64,000 nucleotides of DNA from Ectobius pallidus (GCA_964059195.1 CAXKWD010000007.1:868001-932000); one strand, 5' to 3'; shown: positions 22,255-34,391, counted from the first letter of the stretch. Notes: a model not told the origin generated them from the letters alone. Numbers and translations: made by a program.

Positions 22255-23902
22255 TTATTATACTTTTATAGCAAATACTAGTAATAAAGTATTAATACAA
22301 GTCACTAGATGGCACTGATGCCAGTTACCAGCAAACAGAATTCTTGGCACACTTGTATCTCTCTATTTACATTTAGATAGAGAAAATATCTATCATGAAC
22401 TATAATGATATTAGCTAAGGAATAGTTTTACATATTTATTCCTGTTACTACTAACTGTTATCATTGAATTCAGTAATTAATGTTAGTTAGCAACAGAAAG
22501 CTGCATTGCCGACATCGAACTGATATCGATAAGTCGAGTGACAGCTCATTAGCATTTACTTGGCGCTACAGCCAGAATACATTAGCTCACTTAGAAGCGT
22601 CATATCGATTATTGCACTTGGTTGTAGAAGCAGCTATATGAATAGATCGATTATTCACCACATTAAAATTAATAATTTCTCTGTAATTATACATTACAAT
22701 TATAATGCAAATGCTCACATGCAGATTTTTTATGTTACAGAATAATTACAGCATGTTATTATCTTTAAATGTACTCTTATTCTGGATGGAAGCTACTGGA
22801 AACTTCAAGAAGAGCCTTCCATAAGATTCTAGAACCTGACTCTTTGTAAGATGATTATGTGAACGCATTTTGGCCGTTAGACTTTATTCACTCTCTCACC
22901 GATCGTCGCTTCGTAAGGGCACAGCCCACAATTTAGCAACAGACCACAAGTCTGAATATAACATTGTACAGTTTCTACATGGAACCAGCATTAGCAGCCA
23001 CTACTTAATCTACCAGGAGGTGGATTAGAGGACATCTCTAGAACTTCGTGGAGCGTAGCTCGTAGCCATGGAAGGACTCGCTACTGGCCACCGTTCAGGA
23101 TGATCCACAGCACCATAGAACTTCAGCATCGATAACTGTACATCCTCACGGAACGACAGTCCGGCTAAATGCAGTCACATTCTCATCAGATGTAGTCGCA
23201 ATACAAGTTAAGTAAATCAAACTAAACCATGTATTAATTCACAAAAACCAAGTAGGGATTAGCATCTTTATATTACTATAAAGTAAATCTGCTTATATAA
23301 ATGTAAGGAGTTTTGGCATCCTTGCAGCTCCTCTTTTCCTCTACGTGCAAGCTAAATATGCTGCCGTAGTAGTTTTGAATAAATTATAGAAGTCTCACAA
23401 AGACCAAGGAATGGTCTAGCATATTAGTATTTTTCAAATAGCAATTCAGCGTTTATCAAGATAAGAAGTTTTGGCAAGCAATTGCAGCTTCTCTTTTCCT
23501 ACTTGCAGATAGAGTATACTGCAGTAGTATTTTGAGTCAATACAGCTCAATTATTCCAGAAGTTTGTAATTTTGAGATTAAAATAAAGAACTTATATTAT
23601 TGTTGTAGATCACAAAACATGGTGTATTCTCACAGCAAATGAACCTTAAGTCATTCCTGAAGTATACCTAGTGAAAATAGCAAGCACTATTCAATATTGG
23701 TCTATACCAAATACAACTCCAAGTAAGAAGAAAAGCAGTAGTCTTCAAGAAAAGAAGAATAAAGTAACAATTCTCTCTCTCTATTATTCCTGCTTCCTTC
23801 AATATTCCTATACTTCTAAGCTTATATATTTTCTGGGTTCTCCCAGTGGTCCTCCGAAAATCCTATTGCAAATTCTGTTAGGCACACTAGCCTACAGGTA
23901 CA
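22228..23902. mobile_element. Solo LTR (about 1.7 kb) inside the LINE reverse transcriptase
   Basis: The insert begins TGTAAGCTCG and ends CCTACAGGTACA (TG...CA). It is flanked by GGTAC (22223-22227) and GTTAC (23903-23907), a 5-bp TSD with one substitution. Deleting the insert and one flank joins the LINE frame as CLKVTVPIYKKGD, exactly what the RT needs, which fixes the boundaries. No gag or pol lies inside, so it is a solo LTR left by LTR-LTR recombination, or another TG/CA-ended insert. Internally, two related blocks containing 'CAGC(T)(C)TCTTTTCCT' repeat near 23,323 and 23,487. Confidence 0.75.
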
Positions 23903-25398
23903 GTTACTGTAACTTTTAGACAATTAGGATAGGTACCCTCTTGTAAGATCAAATTAATTAAATAAAGCAGAGGATTAATTATTAAATCAATAATTCATTT
24001 CAATAGATAGTTGGAGAGTCCATAGTAATCTTCTGATTTAGAATTCGTTAATTTATTTATTACGTTTATAATGTCTTCAGCAGTAACCAGTTTCCACTTG
24101 AACACTGTATTTTCAAGGTTAGGTTTACTACTTAGAGTCAACAGCTCCTTTACCTTATTTATATCGACTACATCATTGTTATCTTGCCTAAATAGCTTAG
24201 TTACATTAATAAAATAATGGTTAAATTATTCAGCTGTAATGGATGTGTCCTCCAAAGAGATTTTATTTGATTCTAGTTTAGTTTCTGAATTAATTACTTT
24301 CCATGCTGCTTTACATGGATTATTGGACTTTAAAATATAGTCATCATTTGCTTTTCTTTTGGCAGCCAGAATTTGTGATCTATACAAATGTTTTAGTTTA
24401 GCATAACCCTCTTTATACTCGACTTTAGTTTTTGACAGGTCATGATACAGTACAAGTAATTTCCGCAATTGTGCTAATTCAGGAGTGTACCATTTTGTAG
24501 TAGGCCTATATATTTTACTTGTTTTAGTAGTTTTGATTATCGTTGGACAACTGTAATTGACATATTCTGTTAAAATATCTATAAAACATTTAAATAAACG
24601 TTCTGCTGAAACAGAATGATCATAAACCCAAAGGTTCCAATCTAAATTAGCTAAATTATTTCTTAAATCACGTATGTTATTTTCATTCATCTTTCTAGTA
24701 GCTGTAGTCATTGGAGAAACAGAAATTTTAGATCTTAGTATTAATTTTAATTGTAGACCTTTATGGTCTGATAAATGAGGTTCTAAGACATCTAGACTTA
24801 AAATATTAGCTGTTGAGTTTGTTAAAATATTATCCAGGCATGCATCTAACCTGGTAGGATTTTCATTAAGACAATAAAAATTGTAAGATCTCAATATATT
24901 AAGAAATGCCATTGTTTTAAAATCGGTACACCTTGGGTCAATATTAAAATCACCAAATATAAAGATAGTTGAGAACTGAAGCATTGATACAAAATTCATA
25001 AAAGTCTCCATCTTATTCGTAAACATTTCAAAATCCGAACCGGGCACTCTGTATAAACATATAACAATTACTTGAATTGTAAGAAACTTAATCGCTGAAA
25101 GTTCAATGTTCTTTTCATCACAAAATCTTCTTACATCTAGTACTTTGTACTGTAGTCCTAAATCTTGCTTAACATAAATTGCTGCACCACCATAACCCTT
25201 AGTTCTACAATAACTGCTTGCTAGATCATATCCTTCTGGAACATAAAAATGCTTTTCAGCATCGCAGAGCCAATGTTCATTTACACAGAATATATCACAA
25301 TTAATGTTTTCAAGATATTGTGATAATTCATAGAGCTTTCTTCTAATTGACTGAATGTTTAAAAAGAAAAATGTCAATAAACATTCATTAGTGTACAA
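23903..25398 (-). pseudogene. LINE ORF2: apurinic-type endonuclease and linker
   Basis: Starts at ATG 25396-25398. The endonuclease/exonuclease/phosphatase fold motifs appear in order: FLNIQSIRRKLYEL, CVNEHWLC, GYGGAAIYV, IFGDFNID and LSDHKGLQL. These supply the catalytic Asn, Glu, Asp and His residues that nick target DNA for target-primed reverse transcription. Coding resemblance continues past a TAA at 24,226 (NHYFINVTKLFRQ...EDYYGLSNYLLK), a further TGA, then NPLLYLINLILQEGTYP up to the LTR junction. The two in-frame stops make it a pseudogene. The ORF1 stop lies 28 bp upstream of this ATG. Confidence 0.88.
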
Positions 25399-25425
25399 AA
25401 GTGGATGATTTCCGTCTAAATTTAG

Positions 25426-25650
25426 TCACACTGTATCAGGTTCAGTGAGAATTTGTTCAGGTCTCAATCGACCGAAAAATTCTGATACCATGCACTCTAT
25501 TGGCCACATGTCTTCTTTTAAGAAATCATTAAAAAACTGTTCCTCCATTTCAATATGAAATGAGGCATAAGACTGATGTTTTGTTTTCATTTTAGACACC
25601 TTAATAGCTTTCATATTCATGTTCTTAATATGAGCACAGATGTCAGACTA
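25426..25650 (-). pseudogene. LINE ORF1 C-terminal fragment
   Basis: The fragment reads CAHIKNMNMKAIKVSKMKTK, then YASFHIEMEE and MWPIECMVSEFFGRL before its stop. The pattern 'K...M....YASF.I.V......LWP.G..V..F.G' is the C-terminal part of ORF1 in several insect CR1/Jockey-group LINEs, an RNA-binding accessory protein. A stop codon appears just upstream at about 25,648, where the LINE 5' end seems truncated. Position immediately before ORF2 supports the call; the name is by resemblance only. Confidence 0.6.
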
Positions 25651-25954
25651 AGTCACATTAGGTTCCAATCGTGTTAAAAATATGGCTCTCGAGCGATAAG
25701 AGTTTGACACAACTTTCAATTTTGTATTTGTACATTGACCAAAGATCACTTGTACCTTGAGCCACTGTGCAGTATATTTTAATTTTTTTCTTATACTTAT
25801 TTTTTTACTGGAGTACATACTTAAAACAAACGCCAATATGTTAAGAAAGCACAGTGCATTGGTAAGAGACTAAAAAAACTAAGAAAATGCTATTAGAATT
25901 CGAGTTAAAGGCAACACAATAAAAAATGGCCCAAGGTACAACACTCTCCCCTAC

Positions 25955-26569
25955 TTGTTAAAAATGTTAGCTGCACCTCTTAAACTACAAGAAAACGGTA
26001 AAATATATGTTTAACTTTTATCTGTGGTCAGGCCCACTTTTATGTGGAGCCATTTTCAAGGATATGTATATATATAACAATATTGCGCTCGTGTGAAATG
26101 CCACTAAGGTCCTATATCACAACTTCCCGATACGTAGGCTAGGTTCCAGATAGCTTAACTGGAAGACATCCTTTACTACCTCGGAATTGCTATCGGGAAA
26201 AGTGCAGTGGATAGTATGAGCAGCCTCCGCTAGGTGCGAGAACTAAATCGTATTTTTTTTAATTACAATAAAATTGCATTAAAATACATAGTTTCAAGCA
26301 CATAAATTAATTTGTACAATTCTAAGTAATTCAAATACAAGTTATGTTGTAGAAGTTAAATATTGCAGCATCAACTGTGAAATTTATGTGGCTGTGGAGC
26401 AAGATTGCATGTAAAGGGAGGTCGTAGTAATTTAAATGTGAAAGCTGGTAAATAACTGAGGTTTGTCTGGTGGCAGTGCAGAGAAGTATTTGTCATGCTT
26501 ACTTTCACATCCCGTGAGGATTAAAGTCAAAATAGTCTCAGGAAACAAATCTTGTTTAAATGTTGAAAT
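25955..26569. other. No gene seen
   Basis: AT-rich spacer between the pogo element and the Penelope-type palindrome, with no recognisable gene or repeat. Confidence 0.5.
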
Positions 26570-26945
26570 TGTAAAATGGAAATAACATGATGTAGGCTTT
26601 CACGGCCGGTGTCCATATTGTTAAAACTTTCCGGGCTCTGTTGCCGTGGTCCATCGGATTGCTTTCCGGACGTTTCGCCCACAACTGCGGCAGGCATCAT
26701 CAGCGGTGAGTTCTGCTTCGGAGTTTCCTCGGCGAGGTCTTGCTGTCGACTGATATAGCAGCTGGATTTCGGCGCGCCGAAATCCAGCTGCTATATCAGT
26801 CGACAGCAAGACCTCGCCGAGGAAACTCCGAAGCAGAACTCACCGCTGATGATGCCTGCCGCAGTTGTGGGCGAAACGTCCGGAAAGCAATCCGATGGAC
26901 CACGGCAACAGAGCCCGGAAAGTTTTAACAATATGTAAAATGGAA
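26570..26945. mobile_element. Penelope-like terminal fragment inserted as a palindrome, with TSD
   Basis: The direct repeat TGTAAAATGGAA occurs at 26570-26581 and 26934-26945, marking one insertion of about 352 bp. It starts ATAACATGATGTAGGCTTTC and then becomes a perfect inverted repeat, 26614-26935, with no loop (centre GGCGCGCC, 26771-26778). Each 161-bp arm holds the same end sequence with a hammerhead-like core (CTGATGA...GAAAC), one per strand. The 62-codon ORFs on both strands (26621-26809 and 26740-26928) are identical only because of the symmetry. The Penelope link is inferred from the hammerhead-like core and the inverted-end, 11-12 bp TSD style shared with the element at 58.9 kb. 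Confidence 0.75.
26846..26880 (+). ncRNA. Hammerhead-like ribozyme core (mirrored on the minus strand)
   Basis: CTGATGA at 26846-26852 is followed by a possible stem II (GCC 26854-26856 with GGC 26870-26872), then GAAAC at 26873-26877 and GTC at 26878-26880. CCG just before the core could pair with CGG just after GTC as a short stem I. The same core lies on the minus strand at 26669-26703 by symmetry. The T at 26853 is unpaired relative to the canonical core, and stem III is minimal, so activity is uncertain. Penelope-like elements are known to carry hammerhead ribozymes. Confidence 0.45.
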
Positions 26946-29084
26946 CTTCGGGACCAAACTTCCAAAAGGTGTGCTAAAGTATGAAGTTATTAAAATACCC
27001 GTAAACGGGGCAAACCAAATGAGTTATAATAATAATAATTATAAAAACAAACGTTTTGTCAAACTGTTTCCACTGTTAAAATGTCTGGTTTCATGCTGTA
27101 TGAGAAAAGTTTAAGACAAAGTAAGCTGACATAGAAAATGACACGAGCAACGTAAGGGAAGGATGTGAGAACATTTGGCGAAATGACATAACTTAATAAG
27201 AATGCCACATCCCATTCTTGATGAATTAGACCGACACATATTTCAGTCATGAACTATGAAATATCTCCATGATGGTTCTGGAGCAGGTGAAGTTGCAGAG
27301 ATCCCGACATTCCCCATGAAGTATGTCCAGACTCAGCATGGCTCAAAATTAATTTGAAAATAATTAAATTAGTCTATACATCAAGCAAAGACTATTGGCC
27401 AAAATCTTGTAATATATTTCGCCTAATGAATAAAATAATATAAACAGGATGTAATCCTGCATTACAAGAATAAGAAGAGAAGAAGGATAAAATGATTTGT
27501 GAATAACTAACATAGGCCATTACACTGTGGATAAACAGGGTAACAATGAAATTAAAAACAGCCAACACTCTAGAATCAGCCTTCAAACAAAAATTATGTC
27601 AACAAAACAAAAGAGCAGATGCTTATTCTATGTCTATTCGAAAATAAAACATTTCAGTTAATTTACTTAATTTTTGCATTTATTAATCATATGCAATACA
27701 AATTACTGATTTTCTTAACATACGTATCTGATTACTCGTCGTATTTTATCCACAGCTTCCGAATCAGATTGATTCCAGTTTGCATGCAATTGGTAACAAC
27801 GTGCATTACTGACAGCATTGGACGGTAATACAGAAGTTTTTTAAACATTATACGAAACTGAATTTGGATTTGTCCCTTAGGCGATGCTCATTAATAATTC
27901 CCAGAACCACATCTGCTCCTCTTCTGTTTCAGGAAAGTAATTATCCGGTCGAATTGTCGCTGATTGTCTTCCGGGCAGAAGAGGGGGATGTCAGGTCGAG
28001 GAAGAATAGCCAACAGAGAATCTTTCTCTAGCTTCAATATTAAAAGATATGCCAACGATAAAAGGAGCATTTTCTGGGAAAGAAACCACAAGTAATACGT
28101 GTCTACAATTTCATTTGATTATAATGTACGATAAGAAGAAATAAATTGGATTAAGGTTTCACTCTTCAGGGATTCTATAGAATGGCGCACAGTGTAGTCT
28201 TCTTTGCATTATTTCTTCCTCTTCTGTAAATTCTTTCTTTTGAAGAAACAGTGTGATTTTATTACAAGAACTTGACTATCGAAGAAAACTCATTTCTTTG
28301 ATTTAATAGCTGTGACATTTAATTCAAGCGATATTAATGCGCTTCTGATGCAAATTGTTTAAACTTGTTTATAATTCCCATCGGATTCTGTTCGCTCAAT
28401 TACTCTCGATCATTGACGACCAACTCGCAAGCTCGCCGTGCTGGATCTGTGTTGGGGCATCAAGAAACTTTAAGCATTGGATTTGTACCGGTATTTACTA
28501 TTGAAATATTAATGATGGTGTATTAGAGAAGGAGTAAATCATAAATGTGTGTTATAGACAAAACAACCCAACAAAAATAGATTATAACCTATAGTCATAT
28601 ACAAATAAATGACGGCAGGTATAAGTTATATGGGTATATTAAAAGAACGAAGCTGTACTTTGTTTGAGGAAATTGGATGTTTTGATGTGAGCGCCACTTT
28701 GAACACTAGAAGAATTATTCTGTATAGGCTAATCACGAGAACTGTGATTTTAATTTCATTTTAAGTCAGTATGTAAATTTGTTTTGCATAATTCTTGTCT
28801 TATTAATAAACTTCCTAGTAAAGAGATTTCCTTTTTCTGTTCTTGTTGAACACATTAATCATTTAAATCCTGTTGAAACGAGCTTCAAATTTTATTTTTA
28901 AGTTCCACAAGTTCGCATGCAGCACGAGGCTTTTACGCTTACACGCTGGAATTTAATGCTACTAACAACAGGCATCAAGGAAGTAATAAGGTTGAAACTA
29001 AACTAATTACTGTGATAAACTAAATAGGATAAAGAAGATCTATCTTTCATGTAACTGCTTGTTATAGGCTATTAACCATATGTT
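26946..29084. other. No gene seen
   Basis: Only short random ORFs. Nothing recognisable on either strand. Confidence 0.5.
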
Positions 29085-29160
29085 TAACATTTCAGATCAC
29101 TGCGTGCAGTAGGTTTCGCTGGGCATCGCGCACAGACAAACAAACGCTTCCTATTATTAC
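29085..29160 (+). repeat. 3' fragment of the CCCGCGG-type repeat
   Basis: AACATTTCAGATCACTGCG, TTTCGCTGGGCATCGCG and CACAGACAAACAAACG match the ends of the two tandem repeats at 48.8-50.1 kb. Only the last 75 bp or so are present. Confidence 0.65.
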
Positions 29161-29179
29161 TTTAGTATTAGTATTAGTA

Positions 29180-29430
29180 TTAGCCCGTAACATCCCTATC
29201 GGGCAAGGGCCTCTTTCTATGAAAGGTAGCTGGGTTCTTGCAGGCCCGGGTAGCTAGTCCGGGAGAGATCAGTCTTTGATAGTGTCCAAGTTAAGTTTTA
29301 TAAGGTGTCTCCAGGTTTGACGATCCTTGGCTTGCGTCGTCCATCGGTTACCAAAGGTGTGCCTGATGTCGTCTGACCAGCGTGTTTTCTGTCTTCCTAT
29401 GTGCCTTTGACCTGTCCTAGGGTCCCATGA
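29180..29430 (-). pseudogene. LINE ORF2 C-terminal tail fragment
   Basis: The minus strand reads DPRTGQRHIGRQKTRWSDDI, RHTFGNRWTTQAKDRQTW, then RHLIKLNLDTIKD and a stop. The 'W.DD....G..W...A.DR..W' block is the typical end of ORF2 in insect LINEs. A 3' UTR with GTTACGGGCTAATACTAAT follows. The clade is distinct from the AAT-tailed LINEs here. Only the last 55 or so codons survive, with no RT or endonuclease motif. Confidence 0.7.
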
Positions 29431-29484
29431 AGTTATTCTGTATTAATAACTCTGCATTCTCATATCGAAACCTGCACCACAATA

Positions 29485-29999
29485 GGTTTGTTCGCAAAGC
29501 AGTCAGAAACCAGGAACATATCGTTCGCGCATGCGCTCTTTCTCCACACGCGTTCGCAAAGCGAGAATCCGTGATTCTGATTTCAATCTTCTGTTCGCAA
29601 AGCTCTCACGGACAGTTTCTGTACTATAAGAAAAGTTTGCAGGCTCTAGCATGAATTGTTATCAGAGACATGCGCAGTAACCTATTTTCACGCGCCTGAC
29701 TCCTCCCTCCTATAACATCGCGCCAGATTTATAAACATAGGCTACTTATATGTATGAATAATGGAAGATAATTAAAAGTTTCCCAAAATATAGATTATAC
29801 TGTCGATGTCTATTGCATTTATAACATGTCAAAGGGAAATATATATTTTATTTGCATATCATATCGATTAGACGCAGAAACTATCGATTCCAAATTCTTG
29901 TAACCGTTCGCAAAGTGCAAATCACGGGTAAGTTACAGACTGGACATGCGCAGTACAACAAATTCTCAAGCGGTCACGGATTTGCTTTGCGAACAAACC
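29485..29999. mobile_element. MITE with GGTTTGTTCGCAAAGC termini
   Basis: The TIR GGTTTGTTCGCAAAGC has its complement at the right end (29984-29999), with TA outside on both sides (29483-29484, 30000-30001). The core GTTCGCAAAG recurs internally near 29559, 29593 and 29907, so the terminal motif is dispersed through the element. No transposase is seen. Confidence 0.78.
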
Positions 30000-30135
30000 T
30001 AATAATTGATAAAGGGGAACAAATTATGCAAAATGCAAATGTTGTCAGGAGGTGCATTCCATTCAGAGTGGTTATAACATAAATAAAGCAGAGTGAAACA
30101 TTGTAACATACATTATAATCACTGTGACATACTAC

Positions 30136-30137
<2 letters not shown>

Positions 30138-30176
<39 letters not shown>
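30138..30176. repeat. (GA)n microsatellite
   Basis: About 20 uninterrupted GA dinucleotides. Confidence 0.98.
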
Positions 30177-30179
<3 letters not shown>

Positions 30180-30291
30180 AAAGGAATTGCAATTTATGAA
30201 AATTGTAATGTATTTTTAAACAGAACAGAGAAGACAACGATTTTTTTCCGGTTTTCCGATCGTGGTTTTTTAAGAGAAAACAGGCACGTTG

Positions 30292-30326
<35 letters not shown>
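30292..30326. repeat. (AAT)n microsatellite
   Basis: About 11 AAT units in a stretch with no recognised LINE tail. Confidence 0.97.
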
Positions 30327-30329
30327 CTA

Positions 30330-33300
30330 TGACTTGATGCCTTTTGTTGTTCTTGCTCAATATATTAATCAATAAAATCCTGTTGTAAGTAGCTTCAAAT
30401 GATCTAATGGTACTGTCTCAACATAAAATGCTATTAAAAATTCCATTTCAATGTATTTTAATTAATTTATTACATAATATTCGCTAAGTAGTCATTATAA
30501 ATGCCACTCCGCTAGATAAATTTTCTCTGGACTCAGTCGCTGTAGTAGAGTTTGGACACCTCTAGTCTCCATCCTCACGTTGCAAACATATTCTAGGTGG
30601 TTTTAGTTTCCGTGTTTGGATGAAATGTCAAACACTTTGTATTACTTCCTTATCTTTAAAACCCTGAAGAATACAGAAAATGTAACTTTATACGAAGATA
30701 TCTCAATTTCCTGTCGATACAAAGAATTTCATCTCCTCCTCTATATGTTACTTCAAAAGAAATAACGTCAGTGTAATATCTTTGTCTGGTAAACCCCTTT
30801 GCACTTGTGAAAGGAAATAAATCCACATGGGGGACAAATCGCATTTGCCATCACTCAGTACAAGCTTCTGGTCATAAGCAATATCTACATATGGTGATAA
30901 CATCACGCGTTCATACTTTTCGTTTAGTTCTCATGAATATGAAGATGCCATCCCTGAATTTTGAAGAATAAATTTATATTTCGAAGGAATAACTTAAATC
31001 CCGAGTAAAATGACCCTTTTTTAATGGGTTTTAAGGGATTCGATGTCATATTTTAAAAGGTTCTTAAATAATTTAACTTTCACTGACAGATTTTAATTAC
31101 AATACATATACTCGTTCTATACGATATAATTTCTTTCTGGATTTCCTACTGCCCTGCATAGATAGAAAGTCACATCTGCAGTCATTCTTATCATACCTGT
31201 TATCGCCTTAATAGATTCACAAATTATTGTATACCTATTCCTAAGTTAGAAGTGAACTAAGGATAATGTTTGTACCCACTCTCGTAAATTGTCCATTCGA
31301 CAGTGTAGGATTGTGTAAATCAGTCTTGTTACGCACTCATTCATTTCTAAGACAATTTCAGCTTTTCTCTGCGTACTTCCGGCATTTTGTCCTATTTTAT
31401 ATTCATTGTTGAGACTAATTCATTGTAATATAAACACAATTTAAATGTTGGTTCACTTAGACTTAGTAACTTTACAACCTTTAAAAAATACTAAGACAAA
31501 TTGTGAATTCTATTGTTTTTCATAGGTAATCCCACGAGCTATTACGATTTTATCGATATGTTCGCTACTGCAATACAACATCGAGTAAACTCGACTATTT
31601 CATGAATGAAAATGTAACGGAATAAACAGATAATATTATTGCTTTCTTACTTTGTTAGATAAAAGCAAAACTAACAGCTGCGATACCACGGCATACTATG
31701 AATCAACCATCCATGAATCAATTCGAGTTACCTTGTTGTGACCAATGCTATCAATGGTGCATATAAGACATAGTTAACCTAATTCAGGTAAGCTAATAGC
31801 AGAACAGAAGAAAAGCACATGAACTGGCGTGCATCGAATTGAAATTGTGTCTTTAATCAACGTACAACTATATTATTTCAAATTCTAAACAAGTTACGTT
31901 GTATAATAATGTGTTTTATTGCGTTCACCGGCAGCATGTGATGCATTAGCCAGTGCACGTTGATACTTCCATTTCCAGTAACGAGCTGACGTTTTATCAG
32001 ATAAAATCGCAAACTCATATTAATAGCAAGCATTTTACAAGATAAATGATCTCGATCGGTCTACATTCGAGGATTTGCTAAACGTTAATGGTCAATATCA
32101 AACACGTGGCAAATTAATGGAGTAGTCACTAAAAATGTATCACTGTAGTGAAATTTGTTTTAACGTTACATGACATCAACAACTGCTACTTTTGAAGATG
32201 GCATAAAATGAAACACAAAATACTGTCTCAATTTACTGTACGTAGCCAGGGTTATTCTTACAATATGGGCTATGAATGATGCGAGGAAGGCAAGAAATGT
32301 CATAAAATTAAAAATCCCTTTAGGCAGGCCTACAGGCGGAGGTAGATTTCGAAGTGCTTTTGGTTTAATTTATTGTCGCTGCATAGCACTCTTCTTCTTT
32401 AGCCTTGGCATGGCAAACCTGCAGTAAAGAGGAAGAGCCTACAATCATTTGTTTTGACAACAAGAATAGGATATAATATTCTGGGAGGCCGTGCGCAAGA
32501 TCAGCAATGAATAAAATTAGCAAAGCCGCTAAACAAGACAAAATTATGATATTATAATAATTCTTTTAAGTGTTATTATTTTCAAACATTAAAATCTCGC
32601 GTCATATGAGAGCTATCAAGAAACTATTTATTGATTTGTAGAGTACTCATCAAGAGCTTTTCAACGATACCTCACAAGACGTGGTTTCAAAAGTTTCGAA
32701 TTTTCATCCCCCACCCCCACCCCCACCCTCACTCGAACCCCCGAATTGTTGGTGTCACTGTGAACTCCATAGGGAGTACTCTAATTTATTCAAACAAAGT
32801 TTCCCTCTATACTTCATAGGGGCCGAGATATAAATGTTTTAAAATTTCAACCCCCTCCCCCGACCACCCCCTTGGGCCAATTTTGCCCATTAACGAACGT
32901 GTCCGAACTATTGGGCCTAGAAATAACATAATAAAATTTGGTTCAAATATCTTCAAAATTACGGCCGCTATCGTGTAAAGATATATATATATATAAATAT
33001 CACAAATTTTTTTTTTGAACGGGCGGTGGTTTCGTACTTAGGGGAGCATGAAACGTAAAGATATGAAAGAATTTTTCGAAAATCATAAAGTGGTATCCAT
33101 TGCAATAGGTAGATTTTTCTTCGAAAATCTACCTAAAATGTACAATATCAATGTAAATTTTACGAAGCCTTTTTGCATGCATTTCCCGTTCATGTTTGAC
33201 GGTGGGAACTCAAATCCCTGTACCCAGTACCCAGTGTACTCACAGGACAGTATAGTAATCATACTTGCTACTTGTATTTCCTAGTTACTTACCTGTCTTT

Positions 33301-33628
33301 ATTTGTCATCCGAAAACACAAGATTGTGGGGAAACTCGATGAAGTTCGCAGTTCCTACAAGGGAAGCAAAAACCTCGAGAGAAGCTAATAATTCTCAGAA
33401 ACACAAATAACAATAGGACACTCTTACACAATATCGTTCCAACAGTAAAGGAGTATATTCATATACAGTCTGCATTATCCTACTTTCTTCGAGCATATTA
33501 TGTAAGCTGAAAGCTTGATCATAGTTAGGAATAGATTCCTCCATATTGACTAAAAGAAACAGACAGACTACAACGTCGCTACCGCTATGTCCTGGGAGTT
33601 GACCCAAAGTCAGAAATTATAGTTATTA
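30330..33628. other. No gene seen
   Basis: AT-rich sequence with random ORFs, a short TA run near 32,980 and C-rich words near 32,710 and 32,852. No element or exon is supported. Confidence 0.5.
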
Positions 33629-33631
33629 ATT

Positions 33632-34391
33632 GTGGCATCCAGTGAGAGAGTGGGCTAAGCCAGAAATAACGGAATTGAGATATTTTCAGATTTGTGTTTG
33701 ACTTTCTAATGAGAATTTTTTTTATCTTAACACTTTATTTATTTCTTCTTATCAGAATTTGCACATTTCAAAGTGTTTACAAAAATTAACTTCAGACCAC
33801 AGTGCCAACCCTTTATCACCTTCTTAAGGTTTTTTCGCAGTTTTTCGATATTTTTAAGATTTTTCAAAACATTGAAGCGCCATATATCGGTACGTATTTG
33901 GTTTAAAAAAACGTTTAAACAATGCAAATGGTAACAAAATTTAATGCTTTTTAACTTTTGTAATAGAATGTGTTAGGCTATAACGGGTTGTTTAGGAGTT
34001 GCAAGGAAAAAAACTACAAAAACACAAAAATTTCGAAGTTTTCGGCTGCTCTGAAGTTCGCACAGGATTCTCGAATTGGAAAACTTGGATTCAACACCAC
34101 AGAATACCCACATTCAACATATTAAGAAATTATTAACTTCGGACCTTTTTCCAGGTAAACGTACCTGGTGACTGGACTATCACGTTCCGAGCTGGCTTAG
34201 CCCACTCTCTCACTGGAGAAACGCCATTCCTTTAATTTATGAAAATTGTCTTTCAAGAAAAGATAAGGAAGGAACCCACACAAACCTTTAATATTAGGTT
34301 TACAGTTACACGACTGTATGTACTACACAGAGTTAACAATAACTCAAATTTGAACATTTTTGGCTTAGCCCATTCACTTACTGGATGCCAC
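33632..34391. mobile_element. MITE with GTGGCATCCAGT termini and an internal third copy
   Basis: The left end GTGGCATCCAGTGAGAGAGT (33632 on) and the right end (complement of GTGGCATCCAGTAAGTGAAT, ending 34391) both continue into GGGCTAAGCCA. A perfect inverted copy of the left terminal block (25 bp from CCAGTGAGAG) also lies internally at 34191-34215. AATT borders both sides, so the TSD cannot be separated from the TIR. No coding sequence. Confidence 0.7.

Larger units (their letters stand above)
20821..25646 (-). mobile_element. CR1/Jockey-type LINE, nearly complete ORF2, AAT tail
   Basis: Minus-strand non-LTR retrotransposon inserted in a pogo element. From its 5' end it holds the last part of ORF1 (about 25,650-25,426), ORF2 endonuclease (25,398-24,226), the endonuclease-RT linker (24,225-23,903), RT after an inserted LTR (22,254-21,562), and the C-terminal domain (21,565-20,912). 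It ends in (AAT)n at 20,821-20,845. It is dead: two in-frame stops, one frameshift and one LTR insertion. The 5' end is truncated within ORF1. Confidence 0.87.
19707..25951 (+). mobile_element. Pogo/Tigger element carrying a nested LINE and solo LTR
   Basis: The 17-bp TIR GGGGAGAGTGTTGTACC (19707-19723) has a perfect complement at 25935-25951, with TA on both outer sides (19705-19706, 25952-25953). TGTACCTTG-type words recur just inside both ends (near 19735, 20071, 20098, 25750 and 25932), probably subterminal binding sites. Plus-strand transposase pieces occupy 20.1-20.8 kb. The 6.2-kb length is mostly later insertion: a LINE (about 20,821-25,646), itself split by an LTR (22,228-23,902). 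Confidence 0.88.

Noticed and set aside
26621..26928. Two identical 62-codon ORFs on opposite strands
   Set aside because: The identity is forced by the perfect palindrome; there is no domain and no independent sign of coding.
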